Below, in pieces: positions 20,729 through 30,694 of a stretch of 64,000 nt of DNA. Where the stretch lies: positions 1,612,001 to 1,676,000 of the forward strand of contig NZ_CP167894.1 of assembly GCF_041504345.1 (NCBI RefSeq). Direction: 5' to 3'. Position 1 is the stretch's first letter; each line of letters starts with the position of its first letter. Source of the stretch: Vibrio sp. BS-M-Sm-2 (GTDB taxonomy: Bacteria > Pseudomonadota > Gammaproteobacteria > Enterobacterales > Vibrionaceae). Position numbers and translations under genes: made by a program. Under the pieces are notes generated by a model. It made no database searches, had not been told where the DNA came from, and saw only the letters and a program-made list of their open reading frames with translations.

Positions 20729-21751
20729 ATGCCGCATATCATAACCCGAAAAGTCGAATCTGTTGAGCAAAACTGGCTCAAACAACTATCGAATGCGATC
20801 TCTGACCCGACAAAACTGCTTGAGGCATTGGAAATAGACCCAACACCGTGGCAAGCAGGCTTCGCTGCTCGTGAGTTATTTGCACTTCGGGTACCCCTTA
20901 GCTTTGTCGAACGAATGGAAAAAGGCAACCCACACGATCCATTGCTAAGACAGGTTTTACCGCTAAGTGAAGAGTTTGAGGTGCACCAAGGCTATTCCGC
21001 AGATCCCTTAGAAGAGCAAGACAACGCGATTCCAGGTTTACTGCACAAATACAAAAATCGCGCATTGATGATTGTGAAAGGTGGCTGTGCAATTAACTGC
21101 CGCTACTGCTTCCGTCGTCATTTTCCTTATCAAGATAACAAGGGCTCAAAGTCGGTGTGGCAAACCAGCCTCGACTATGTGGCTGCTCACTCAGAGATCA
21201 ACGAGGTTATCTTATCGGGTGGCGATCCACTGATGGCAAAAGATAGCGAACTAGAATGGCTTATCAGTGCTATCGAACAAATCCCACATGTCAAAACCGT
21301 TCGAATTCATAGCCGATTACCGGTTGTGATCCCCGCTCGAGTGACGGATGAACTGTGCCAATTGTTAGCGCAAACTCACCTCAATGTGGTCATGGTGAGC
21401 CATATTAATCATGCCAACGAAATTAACTTAGAGCTCAAAAAAGTCTTTCATAAGCTGAAGCAAAGTGGTGTGACTCTGCTTAACCAAGGCGTGATACTTA
21501 AAGGGGTGAACAACAGCGCTAACTCCTTGAAAGAATTAAGCGAAAAACTATTCGATGCCGGCGTTTTACCTTACTATATGCATGTACTTGATAAAGTTCA
21601 GGGCGCTGCTCATTTTTATATTTCTGATGAAGAAGCGAAGCATCATTTTAAAGGGCTAATCTCTGAGGTTTCTGGCTACTTGGTGCCTAAGTTAACTCGT
21701 GAGATTGGTGGACGCAGCAGCAAGACGCCACTCGACCTCCACATTGAATAG
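20729..21751 (+). CDS. epmB: EF-P-related lysine 2,3-aminomutase EpmB
   Basis: Radical-SAM, PLP-dependent aminomutase that makes (R)-beta-lysine for EF-P. The 4Fe-4S motif is CAINCRYCFRRHF (CxxxCxxC), followed by ILSGGDPLMAKD and RIHSRLPVVIP. At 340 residues it matches the E. coli protein, which lacks the long C-terminus of clostridial KamA. It is divergent from efp; the third component, epmA, is at 14757-15728. EpmC, the hydroxylase, is not in this window. Confidence 0.95.
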   Translation: MPHIITRKVESVEQNWLKQLSNAISDPTKLLEALEIDPTPWQAGFAARELFALRVPLSFVERMEKGNPHDPLLRQVLPLSEEFEVHQGYSADPLEEQDNAIPGLLHKYKNRALMIVKGGCAINCRYCFRRHFPYQDNKGSKSVWQTSLDYVAAHSEINEVILSGGDPLMAKDSELEWLISAIEQIPHVKTVRIHSRLPVVIPARVTDELCQLLAQTHLNVVMVSHINHANEINLELKKVFHKLKQSGVTLLNQGVILKGVNNSANSLKELSEKLFDAGVLPYYMHVLDKVQGAAHFYISDEEAKHHFKGLISEVSGYLVPKLTREIGGRSSKTPLDLHIE

Positions 21752-21764
21752 AGAAGTTGTATCA

Positions 21765-22310
21765 ATGAAACACAATACTTCAGTTGCTCCACCAGCAACC
21801 ACATCCCGTCAAGCGCTTAAGTCCAACTCAAAAGGTTTCACCATCATCGAGTTGGTCGTGGTGATCGTGATTCTGGGTATTGTGTCTGTAACGGCCGCTT
21901 CGAAGTTCCTCAACCTGCAAACCGATGCTCGCATCTCGACATTAAATGGCCTTAAAGGCGGTATGGAAGGCGCAAGTGCTATGCTTTATGGTAAGACATC
22001 AGCATTAGGCTTAGATAAAGCAGCGAGTGCGTCAGTAAATGTTGAGGGCGACGATATATTGGTGGCTTACGGTTATCCTGCGGCGATGAATGATCAAGCT
22101 TGGGCACACCTTATCGAATCCACTTTCTTAGATGCGGTTTGGGATACAGGTAGAGCTGACTGGTTCTTTACCAACACAGACGCGCACGATGGCATTATTC
22201 TTTATGCACCTTCGAGCCGAAAAAAGCAGGCTGATAACTGTTACCTTGAATATCAAGAAGCGACTGAGACCACGACACCTGTCTTCACCTTAACAACAGA
22301 CGGCTGTTAG
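21765..22310 (+). CDS. type IV prepilin-like protein
   Basis: Secreted or pilus-associated subunit with a class III signal: the leader ends in SKG and mature residues FTIIELVVVIVILG follow, with Phe at +1 and Glu at +5, so a PilD-type peptidase would cut after Gly24. The leader is long (24 residues), though the Phe is typical of short-leader type IVa pilins. The remaining globular part (about 150 residues) has two Cys near the C-terminus (NCYLEYQ and DGC) that could form the usual disulfide. It starts at the ATG at 21765 with GAGAAG upstream, 13 bases after epmB. No other pilus gene is nearby, so it may be a minor or MSHA-like pilin. Confidence 0.8.
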   Translation: MKHNTSVAPPATTSRQALKSNSKGFTIIELVVVIVILGIVSVTAASKFLNLQTDARISTLNGLKGGMEGASAMLYGKTSALGLDKAASASVNVEGDDILVAYGYPAAMNDQAWAHLIESTFLDAVWDTGRADWFFTNTDAHDGIILYAPSSRKKQADNCYLEYQEATETTTPVFTLTTDGC

Positions 22311-22415
22311 ACTTTACGTCATCTTTATCAATCGTTAAGACAAAAAGTTTTTGTTCGATCGTCCGGTCTATTATTAGCATACTCAGCTCTATTCTAAATT
22401 TTTAGGAGGGGTGAT

Positions 22416-22904
22416 ATGACACAATTTATAGAACAAACTCTCAACCTTGCCCCCTTTAGCTGGGCAGGCCTTGCAGTATGCATGCTGTGTGGTTCGTTAA
22501 TCGGCATCGAAAGGCAAACACGCGGCAAACCGGTCGGAATCAGGACATCGATTCTGATCATCAGCGGTACCTATTTCTTCCTCACCATGGCGATTAGCCT
22601 TTCCCCTAACACGCTCGATCAAGCTCGTGTGCTTGGTCAGATCATTACTGGGGTTGGTTTCCTTGGCGCTGGAGTAATGATGACACTGGATGGAAAGATT
22701 CATGGTGTCACTTCAGCCGCGATTATCTGGGTACTCGCTGCATTAGGTATGATGATCGCACTTGGTCACCTTTCCCAATCGGTCATTATCACGCTAATGG
22801 CGCTAGTAATTCTGCTTGGTGTCGATAAGGTGGAAAACAGCTTCCAAAGCCTGCGTCGTGGTGTTCATCAGAAGTGGATGCGAAAAGGTCGCGTGAAAAA
22901 ATAA
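22416..22904 (+). CDS. MgtC/SapB-family membrane protein
   Basis: 162-residue inner-membrane protein with four to five hydrophobic helices. It carries the MgtC motifs CGSLIGIERQTRGKPVGIRT and GVGFLGAGVMMTLDG, with the acidic/basic pair in helix 2-3. MgtC proteins in other bacteria affect F-ATPase and survival at low Mg2+. This one has the short form without the C-terminal ACT-like domain. A strong Shine-Dalgarno (TAGGAGG) precedes the ATG. It converges with the diguanylate cyclase gene. Confidence 0.88.
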   Translation: MTQFIEQTLNLAPFSWAGLAVCMLCGSLIGIERQTRGKPVGIRTSILIISGTYFFLTMAISLSPNTLDQARVLGQIITGVGFLGAGVMMTLDGKIHGVTSAAIIWVLAALGMMIALGHLSQSVIITLMALVILLGVDKVENSFQSLRRGVHQKWMRKGRVKK

Positions 22905-22922
22905 TCTCTAATCTTAGGTGCA

Positions 22923-22964
22923 ATTTCTTAGAGACAATTGCTTAGACACAATTCCTTAGAGACA
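22923..22964. repeat. 14-bp tandem triplication
   Basis: Three contiguous 14-base copies (22923-22936, 22937-22950, 22951-22964) of ATTnCTTAGAGACA, with one or two differences, lie between the mgtC-like stop and the terminator. Confidence 0.85.
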
Positions 22965-22996
22965 AAAAAGAAGCCTAGTCAAACGACTAGGCTTTG
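22965..22996. terminator. bidirectional terminator between the mgtC-like and GGDEF genes
   Basis: Perfect 10-bp stem AAGCCTAGTC (22971-22980) and GACTAGGCTT (22985-22994) with a 4-base loop. The A-run before it gives a T-tract on the reverse strand. Confidence 0.88.
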
Positions 22997-23013
22997 AGTT
23001 TGTACGAAAGCGC

Positions 23014-24492
23014 TTAATACACCTGAATACACACCTGATTCTTACCCGCGGCCTTTGCCTTATAGAGCAGCTGATCAGACGAACGAATACTCTGGTTTTT
23101 CCATAAGTGCCCGACACTATCAAACTTGTACAGAGAATAAAGCGTCGCGCCACCAGATACTGAGACACTAATCTTGTCACCCGTAGGGCATCGATAACTC
23201 TGTAGGCTAATGTCGTTTCGAATTCGCTCAAAGATCGACGAAAGCAACTCTGATGATTCCCCCGTAATCGCAACAACAAACTCTTCACCACCAAATCGAG
23301 CCACGATATCTTGCTGTCTAACGCTGTTCAGCATCAACTGAGCAACATGGCAAATCACCTCGTCCCCCACTTTATGGCCATATTGATCATTAACGACTTT
23401 GAAATCATCGATATCAAACACGCCAACACCAATAATAGGCTCTTCATCCTGAGCCAGTAATCGAGCTTCAAAACCACGTCGATTCAGCAAGCCAGTTAAT
23501 GGGTCGCGCATTGCTAGGTCATTTAAACGCTGGTGTTCTTGTCTTGTATAAAAGCGCCATAACCATAAAACTGAGAGCAGATACAAAATCAAGAGTATCG
23601 AAAGTTGAATCTTCTCCATCTCCAATACATGCAGAAAGTGCTCGCTCTTATCTTCTTCAATACTCAGATACAACTGAGTGTTAATGTCACCAACATACAG
23701 AGGCTTGGAATAGGTAAAATCCATAAACCCGTATTTGTTTGCGCCTCGCGTACTCGTCACTTGATAGCCATGGGTAGGGTTCGATACGAGATTAGAGACA
23801 TAACCATCCACACCCAACACCCCTTTGAATTCGCCATTAACGTAGATCCCTTTGGTTAAGGTCACTACTTTCTGACCTGTCAGGTAGTCATCGTACTGGC
23901 CGGTATACACCACCTGATCTTGCCCCTGAGCTAAGCCAAAGCGAATCGTATTAATCCAATATGGCCGGCTATTTACGACAGAGTCGAACGTATCGCCTTT
24001 CATATATTGGGCAATATCGGAGGGGGAAGAGATAATAAACTTCTCTTTTGAAATGAAGTAAATCGCAGAGATGGTATCAATGGTATTGGCAAAATAAGCC
24101 ATGGTCGGTGCGATGAACAAGCGCTTACCCGCTTCGGCATAAAGGTCCGATTTCGGGTTGCACATCTCGCGAGGGCCAGAGAACATAAAGTCAAAGCGAG
24201 GGGCATGTTGCTCTTCACTGGTGAAATAGCACGTCTCATCTTCGATCTTTTTCTCATGCGAGAATACGTAGGTGTCACCATGCAGTGGGTAGAGCGCAGT
24301 GATGTTGTACTCTAGTGCATTAATGATCTGTGTGAGCTCCACTAAAGAGCGTGTCACGCCTTGGTTTTCGATTCCATACTGTTTATCTGATTCTTCCGCT
24401 GAATCAACGAGCAACAAGCTCAAAACTACTAAAAAACTGGCGGTCAGGCCTAAGAAAGCCTTTTTAAAATCGACGGTATGGGGATTAATCAA
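23014..24492 (-). CDS. membrane diguanylate cyclase (GGDEF) with periplasmic sensor
   Basis: Makes the second messenger c-di-GMP. The 492-residue protein has an N-terminal helix (about 12-28), a periplasmic sensor (about 30-300, resembling Cache domains, with GVLGVDGYVSNLV), a second helix (about 298-316) and a GGDEF domain (about 325-490). Catalytic and metal residues are intact: DPLTGLLNRRGFE, GVFDIDDFKVVND and the signature RFGGEEFVV. No RxxD inhibitory site was seen ahead of it. It starts at a TTG (24492) because no in-frame ATG is nearby; this start is uncertain. Confidence 0.92.
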   Translation of the reverse strand: MINPHTVDFKKAFLGLTASFLVVLSLLLVDSAEESDKQYGIENQGVTRSLVELTQIINALEYNITALYPLHGDTYVFSHEKKIEDETCYFTSEEQHAPRFDFMFSGPREMCNPKSDLYAEAGKRLFIAPTMAYFANTIDTISAIYFISKEKFIISSPSDIAQYMKGDTFDSVVNSRPYWINTIRFGLAQGQDQVVYTGQYDDYLTGQKVVTLTKGIYVNGEFKGVLGVDGYVSNLVSNPTHGYQVTSTRGANKYGFMDFTYSKPLYVGDINTQLYLSIEEDKSEHFLHVLEMEKIQLSILLILYLLSVLWLWRFYTRQEHQRLNDLAMRDPLTGLLNRRGFEARLLAQDEEPIIGVGVFDIDDFKVVNDQYGHKVGDEVICHVAQLMLNSVRQQDIVARFGGEEFVVAITGESSELLSSIFERIRNDISLQSYRCPTGDKISVSVSGGATLYSLYKFDSVGHLWKNQSIRSSDQLLYKAKAAGKNQVCIQVY

Positions 24493-24620
24493 AGCATATA
24501 AATCATCGTTGGGAATTTATCGCACATTGTACTTATAAGTAAAAATACTGCAATAGCAAATATAAAACAGAATGCTTATTGGATGGTTGGAGAAGTTTAT
24601 CGTAGACGTAGAATTGAATA

Positions 24621-24654
24621 TAATAACGCCTAAACAAGGGTTTAGGCGTTATTA
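24621..24654. terminator. hairpin downstream of the VC2662-like gene
   Basis: Perfect 14-bp inverted repeat TAATAACGCCTAAA (24621-24634) and its complement (24641-24654) with a 6-base loop. T-runs are weak on both sides; it probably ends the leftward gene at 24755. Confidence 0.65.
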
Positions 24655-24754
24655 TACTTAGTCTTTAATCGCGTATGCGCTAACTAAAAGCAATGCGCTA
24701 ATTAAAAAGCTAATACGCTAAGCCAATAGTAGAACCAAAGGCTAAACGACCGCT

Positions 24755-25312
24755 TTATTTAGCAAAGTTTACAATCGGGAAGCACGGGAAGAAACCGTTA
24801 TCAGCACAGTTAATCAGACCAACCTGCACGCCTTCGATTTTGTTGGTTTTGTTGAAAATACCAACCTGAACCGTGGACACTTCTGAAAGGTTCGCTGCAC
24901 CAACATCAACCATAGTGTTACCTTCTGAGTAGTTGACGAAACTCACGTTCGCGCCTTTTACATCATTGGTAATGTTCACTGCACCAAGGTTAACACCGGT
25001 TGTTTTACCCGTGTTCCAGTTGAAGAAACCTAGAGATGCGCCGGTCATTTCTTGGTTCACTTTTGATGCACCGAAGATACCCAGGTTCACACCTGTTGTT
25101 GTTTGCGTCTCAGACATACCAACAACCGCAAGATCGACACCTTTAAGGTCGTTTACTTGTCCGTGAAGCAGAGCTAAACGTACACCGCCAACCGCATCTG
25201 AATCCGGTGCGTTGAAGCCGTTGATCGTTGAAAACATAACTGGCGATGAAGCAAATGCCGCTGGTGCCATTACCGCTGCCGACACAGCTAATACTGAAAG
25301 TAGTTTTTTCAT
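24755..25312 (-). CDS. secreted VC2662-family protein with solenoid-like repeats
   Basis: Exported protein of unknown function. A signal peptide (MKKLLSVLAVSAAVMAP through AFA) precedes a chain built of about eight repeats of 17-20 residues around G-V-x-L-G-x-x-N: VDLAVVG, VNLGIFG, ASLGFFN, VNLGAVN, ANVSFVN, VDVGAAN, VQVGIFN and VQVGLIN. Such regular short-strand repeats suggest a beta-solenoid. Two Cys (NCADNGFFPCF) are near the C-terminus. The V. cholerae homologue lies next to groEL (recalled as VC2662), which matches this place. The start was set at the ATG at 25312, giving the signal peptide its Lys-Lys front. Confidence 0.8.
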   Translation of the reverse strand: MKKLLSVLAVSAAVMAPAAFASSPVMFSTINGFNAPDSDAVGGVRLALLHGQVNDLKGVDLAVVGMSETQTTTGVNLGIFGASKVNQEMTGASLGFFNWNTGKTTGVNLGAVNITNDVKGANVSFVNYSEGNTMVDVGAANLSEVSTVQVGIFNKTNKIEGVQVGLINCADNGFFPCFPIVNFAK

Positions 25313-25655
25313 TGGGGGAGTCTCCACTGACTTATTGTTGACTTGATTAATCCATTTTCAATCAAGCATTTATTATCCTTTATTCAACAGCTATCCATGT
25401 TAGATCAATGTCATAACTGTACTGTTGAATATAAGCCGCTAAACCATAAAGAGCAATGGTTAAGAGCAGATGCGGGATTCGAGTGAACGAGATGCGAAAG
25501 GCAAAGAGCGGATAAGGGAAGAAAAAATGAGAGATACGAGATGCGGGTAAACGAGATGCGAAGAGCAAAAAAAACGGAGACCGAAGTCTCCGCTTTAAAG
25601 CTTATATCTTTCAAAGCCTATGTATGGCTTTCTCTGTTACGAGAAAGGGGGATGA
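25313..25655 (+). repeat. gap with dispersed repeat array (about 25455-25566) and the groEL terminator
   Basis: Between the VC2662-like gene and groEL lie two forward units of the window-wide repeat, recognisable as GAGCAGATGCGGGATTCGAG, GAACGAGATGCGAAAG and GATACGAGATGCGGG followed by AACGAGATGCGAAGAGC. No gene is supported here. Confidence 0.85.
25567..25592 (-). terminator. intrinsic terminator of groESL
   Basis: Stem CGGAGAC (25575-25581) and GTCTCCG (25586-25592) with a 4-base loop, followed on the reverse strand by eight T (25567-25574). It directly abuts the repeat array. Confidence 0.9.
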
Positions 25656-27326
<1,671 letters not shown>

Positions 27327-27353
27327 TCAGTCAGTTCAGGTTTATGGGTCGGA

Positions 27354-27644
27354 TTACTCAACGATCGCCATGATGTCGTTTTCAGACATGATCAGAACTT
27401 CTTTGCCGTCGATTTTTTCAGACTTAGTGCCGTAGCCTTCAGCGAAGATAACAGTGTCGCCAACTTTAACGTCCAATGGTTGTACTGAACCGTTTTCTAG
27501 AATGCGGCCTTTGCCAACAGCTAGAATTACACCGCGAGTTGATTTTTCAGCGGCAGAACCAGTTAGAACGATGCCACCAGCAGATTTAGATTCAACTTCT
27601 TGGCGCTCAACGATAACTCGGTCGTGTAGAGGACGGATATTCAT
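27354..27644 (-). CDS. groES: co-chaperonin GroES (Hsp10)
   Basis: 96-residue lid of the GroEL chamber, starting [14 protein letters not shown] with the mobile loop [16 protein letters not shown]. Shine-Dalgarno CAGGAGA lies 8-9 bases before the ATG. It is first in the groESL operon behind a heat-shock-type promoter. Confidence 0.98.
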   Translation of the reverse strand: MNIRPLHDRVIVERQEVESKSAGGIVLTGSAAEKSTRGVILAVGKGRILENGSVQPLDVKVGDTVIFAEGYGTKSEKIDGKEVLIMSENDIMAIVE

Positions 27645-27712
27645 CGGTCAGATCTCCTGATAATTTCCATTTAATTTGATAGTTGCCACGATTGGCATGG
27701 GGTTAAAGAGTA

Positions 27713-27739
27713 TGTTGGGGCGAAGTGAAAGATCCCAAG
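27713..27739 (-). promoter_or_regulatory. sigma-32-like heat-shock promoter of groESL
   Basis: On the reverse strand CTTGGGA (27733-27739) is 12 bases from CCCCAACA (27713-27720), close to the heat-shock consensus CTTGAAA / CCCCATnT. It lies about 70 bases before groES. The spacer is about a base shorter than usual. Confidence 0.6.
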
Positions 27740-27769
27740 GGGTTAAAGGGAAAAATTGTGATCGAAAGA

Positions 27770-28035
27770 GCAGATAAGAGCAAGTAAGAGCAGATGCGAG
27801 TAAACGGGATGCGAGATACGGAAAGCAAAAACGCCCCTGCGAATAATCCTGTGTAACGGTCAGGCGGTTAAGCAAAAGAAGGCTGCTTTTCTTTTGTCCG
27901 CTTTTAGCTCTTCGATACTCGTTTACCCGCATCTCGTATCTGCTTTTAAGCTCTTCGCATCTCGTTTACTCGCATCTGCTCTTTCACATCCCGCATCTGC
28001 TTTTCTTCCCTTCCCGCCCGCATCTGTTTATCCTA
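27770..28035. repeat. opposed dispersed repeat arrays between groES and the MATE gene
   Basis: A forward unit (about 27770-27830, AGAGCAGATGCGAGTAAACG and GATGCGAGATACGG) faces reverse units (about 27900-28025, GCTCTTCGATACTCGTTTAC, TTCGCATCTCGTTTACTCGC). Between them 27831-27895 is unlabelled sequence. The arrangement could fold into a large imperfect hairpin. It fills the divergent gap between groES and the MATE gene. Confidence 0.85.
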
Positions 28036-28062
28036 CGCTTTTAGATTCTATCGGCGTTTTGC

Positions 28063-29400
28063 ATGCAAGATAAGCACGGGCTATTAACCGCTCCTATTGA
28101 GAGTACATTGCGTACCATGACCATACCGACGATATTCGGTATGGTGGCGATCTTGATGTTTAACCTCGTCGATACCTTCTTTATCTCATTACTGGGCACA
28201 CAAGCCCTTGCAGCGGTGAGTTTCACCTTCCCTATCACCTTTGCCATCAACTGCATCACCATGGGGATTGGCATTGGCTTGTCGACATGTATAGGAAGAT
28301 TACTTGGCCAAGGTTGCGCGCAAAATGCCGCTCGTTTTACTTGCCACGGTTTACTGCTTGCTGTGCTGCTTGTTGGTTTTGCATCAACACTGGGGCTTAT
28401 AACGCTAGAGCCTATGTTTGCTTTATTGGGGGCAAAACCAGAGTTACTGCCACTAATATCTGAATACATGACAGTCTGGTATTTAGCCATTCCACTGCTT
28501 GTTATTCCAATGGCAGGTAATAGTGCAATACGAGCCAGTGGTGATACTAAAACACCCGCCAAGATTATGATGCTGGCCGGCCTGATTAACGGCATTCTCG
28601 ATCCCCTATTAATCTTTGGTTACGGGCCTTTCCCTGAATTAGGGATTCAAGGCGCAGCCATTGCTAGCGGATTCAGTTGGTTTGGTGCATTGTGTGGCTC
28701 ACTGTATGTATTAACCATACGAGAAAAGCTACTTGCTCCGCCCAAGCTAAAAAACATCATCGATGACTGGAAACAAATCTTAACCATTGGCACACCCGCA
28801 GCCCTTTCCAATGCCCTCAATCCACTTGCTGGCGCCATTATAATGATGATGCTTGCCAAACAAGGGACAGAAGCTGTTGCTGCTTACGGAGCTGCCCAGC
28901 GTATTGAATCGATTCTTATCATTGTATTGATGTCTCTGACCTCTGCCCTTACGCCTTTCATGGCGCAGAACTTTGGCGCAAACAACCCACAACGAAGCTT
29001 TAAGGCACTGTTTCTGAGTATGCGTTTTGCTGTGATGTTCCAAGGTTTGATTTTCTTAATGATGGTGCCACTAAGCATTCCTTTGGCCGCCCTGTTCTCT
29101 CAAGAAGAATCCGTGCGAGGCATCTTGTGGCATTACTTGTTAGTCGTCCCATTTAGCTACGGATTCCAAGGCATTGTGATGATGCTGATCAGCGCGATGA
29201 ATGCGATGCATCAACCACTCAAAGCCTTTCAGTGGAGCTTCATGCGCCTGTTTGTATTTACTCTTCCATTCGCTTGGATAGGTAGCCAGATTGATGGTGT
29301 TGAAGGACTGTTTATTGGTTTAGCCTTGGGGAACATCATGGGCGGTATTTCAGGGTATTGCTTTGCGCTTCAAGTAGAGAAAGATTCGAGATGCGAGTGA
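28063..29400 (+). CDS. MATE-family efflux transporter (C-terminus supplied by a repeat)
   Basis: Na+ or H+-driven multidrug/toxin exporter of the inner membrane. In 445 residues about 12 hydrophobic helices form two MatE repeats (FGMVAILMFNLVDTFFISLLG and the second-half ALNPLAGAIIMMMLA). Pro and Gly positions typical of the NorM branch are present. The final residues QVEKDSRCE and the TGA stop are encoded by the start of a dispersed repeat array (from about 29385), so the natural end of the gene seems to have been replaced or extended. The substrate is unknown. Confidence 0.9.
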   Translation: MQDKHGLLTAPIESTLRTMTIPTIFGMVAILMFNLVDTFFISLLGTQALAAVSFTFPITFAINCITMGIGIGLSTCIGRLLGQGCAQNAARFTCHGLLLAVLLVGFASTLGLITLEPMFALLGAKPELLPLISEYMTVWYLAIPLLVIPMAGNSAIRASGDTKTPAKIMMLAGLINGILDPLLIFGYGPFPELGIQGAAIASGFSWFGALCGSLYVLTIREKLLAPPKLKNIIDDWKQILTIGTPAALSNALNPLAGAIIMMMLAKQGTEAVAAYGAAQRIESILIIVLMSLTSALTPFMAQNFGANNPQRSFKALFLSMRFAVMFQGLIFLMMVPLSIPLAALFSQEESVRGILWHYLLVVPFSYGFQGIVMMLISAMNAMHQPLKAFQWSFMRLFVFTLPFAWIGSQIDGVEGLFIGLALGNIMGGISGYCFALQVEKDSRCE

Positions 29401-29490
29401 CGGGATGCGAAAAGATTTAAGAGCTTAAGAGCAGATACGGGATTCGAGTATCGAGATTCGAAGAGCTTGAGAGCAGAAAGAGACTAGAAG
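29385..29490 (+). repeat. dispersed repeat array overlapping the end of the MATE gene
   Basis: Two forward units: GATTCGAGATGCGAGTGACG, GGATGCGAAAAG, GAGCAGATACGGGATTCGAG, GAGATTCGAAGAGC. The first unit encodes the last residues and stop of the MATE protein. Confidence 0.88.
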
Positions 29491-29502
29491 AAGGAAGGTG
29501 AC

Positions 29503-30000
29503 ATGGAAGACAGTACTTACAAAATGTTCTATGACGCACCGATTGGCAAGATGATCATTGTGAGTAATGGTGTGTCGCTTATTGAAATTGACCATGTAAA
29601 TCACGAAGAGCTAATGACTAGCAATCCAGATGAGCTTTGCCAACGGGCGACGAAACAGTTAGATGAATACTTCGCAGGAAAACGTACAAGCTTTGATTTG
29701 CCACTGCAGCCAAAAGGGACTGACTTTCAAAAAGCAGCTTGGCAGGCTTTAACAACCATTCCTTATGGCGAAACCATCAGCTACGGCGAACAAGCAAAGA
29801 GAATGGACAACCCAAAAGCAGTAAGAGCAGTAGGTGGTGCGAACGGCAAGAATCCGTTTAGTATTGTTGTACCCTGCCATCGAGTGATTGGCGCAAACGG
29901 TACATTAACCGGCTACACCGGCGGCATTAACCGCAAAGAGTGGTTGTTGGATTTTGAGCGTTCAGTCTTAAATAAAAAGAAACAAACCTTATCTCACTAG
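29503..30000 (+). CDS. ogt: methylated-DNA--protein-cysteine methyltransferase
   Basis: Suicide repair enzyme that moves alkyl groups from O6-alkylguanine or O4-alkylthymine to its own cysteine. The active site is IVVPCHRVIGANG, with Cys about residue 126, and the helix-turn-helix finger GGANGKNPF precedes it. At 165 residues it has the single-domain Ogt form without an Ada regulatory domain. AAGGAAGGTG lies before the ATG. It is immediately downstream of a repeat array and upstream of a toxin-antitoxin pair. Confidence 0.93.
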   Translation: MEDSTYKMFYDAPIGKMIIVSNGVSLIEIDHVNHEELMTSNPDELCQRATKQLDEYFAGKRTSFDLPLQPKGTDFQKAAWQALTTIPYGETISYGEQAKRMDNPKAVRAVGGANGKNPFSIVVPCHRVIGANGTLTGYTGGINRKEWLLDFERSVLNKKKQTLSH

Positions 30001-30093
30001 ATCAATAATATAAAGTTTCACCATCAAGAAGCGTCGTTGTCATCAGACTAAATATAGTCTACATTTAAACCTCTACATTAAGAGGCGATGATA

Positions 30094-30345
30094 ATGTCCA
30101 CTGAAACGATAAGTTACTTAAAAAAGCACGCGGCGAACCTCGATTTATCGGAGCCTATGACCATTACTCAAAATGGTAAACCCGCTTATACGATTGAATC
30201 TTATGAAGATCGAAAGCGTAGAGATGAAGCGATAGCATTAATGAAACTATTGTCGTTTTCTATTGATGATGAAAAACATGGCCGAGTAAACTCCGGCTCT
30301 CAGATTCGAGATAAACTGGCAAAGCGTAAGCAGTCGGTTCAATAA
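30094..30345 (+). CDS. Phd/YefM- or RelB-like antitoxin
   Basis: 83-residue protein (MSTETISYLKKHAANLDLSEPM) that resembles Phd/YefM-type antitoxins in size, the N-terminal DNA-binding fold with TITQNGKPAYTIESYEDR, and a charged, flexible C-terminus for binding the toxin. The ATG at 30094 has AGAGG at a good distance; an ATG at 30088 is too close to it. The next gene begins one base after its stop. Antitoxins of this family repress their own operon. The call rests on pattern and context. Confidence 0.8.
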   Translation: MSTETISYLKKHAANLDLSEPMTITQNGKPAYTIESYEDRKRRDEAIALMKLLSFSIDDEKHGRVNSGSQIRDKLAKRKQSVQ

Positions 30346-30346
30346 T

Positions 30347-30694
30347 ATGACAACCATCGAGTACACAGACACCTTTGAGCAACTACTTGATGCTTTAATT
30401 AATTACTTAAGTGATTATTCTAGTGAAGTGGCTGTTATTGAACGCATAGAAGCTCTTCTCAACAGATTTGAAGCCTTGGTCTCTGATAACCCTCATGCTG
30501 CAAACATTGCCCCTTCTTTACTAGAGCTTGGAGTGAAAAACTTTCGCGAATTTCACCTCGATCGTTTTCGTATTATCTACCGAACGTTACCGTCAGCTCA
30601 TCCGAAAGAAACGAGAGTAATTGTAGATGTGATCGCATTGCAAAAACAAAACTTAGAACAACTGCTCATTCAACACTGCATACTCTACAAATAA
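30347..30694 (+). CDS. RelE/ParE-family toxin
   Basis: 115-residue partner of the preceding antitoxin. The segment KNFREFHLDRFRIIYRTLP followed by RVIVDVIALQKQNLEQLL is the core strand-helix pattern of the RelE/ParE superfamily, where members cleave ribosome-bound mRNA or poison gyrase. It lacks obvious features that would decide between the two. It is translationally coupled to the antitoxin and is followed by mobile-type repeats. Confidence 0.8.
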   Translation: MTTIEYTDTFEQLLDALINYLSDYSSEVAVIERIEALLNRFEALVSDNPHAANIAPSLLELGVKNFREFHLDRFRIIYRTLPSAHPKETRVIVDVIALQKQNLEQLLIQHCILYK

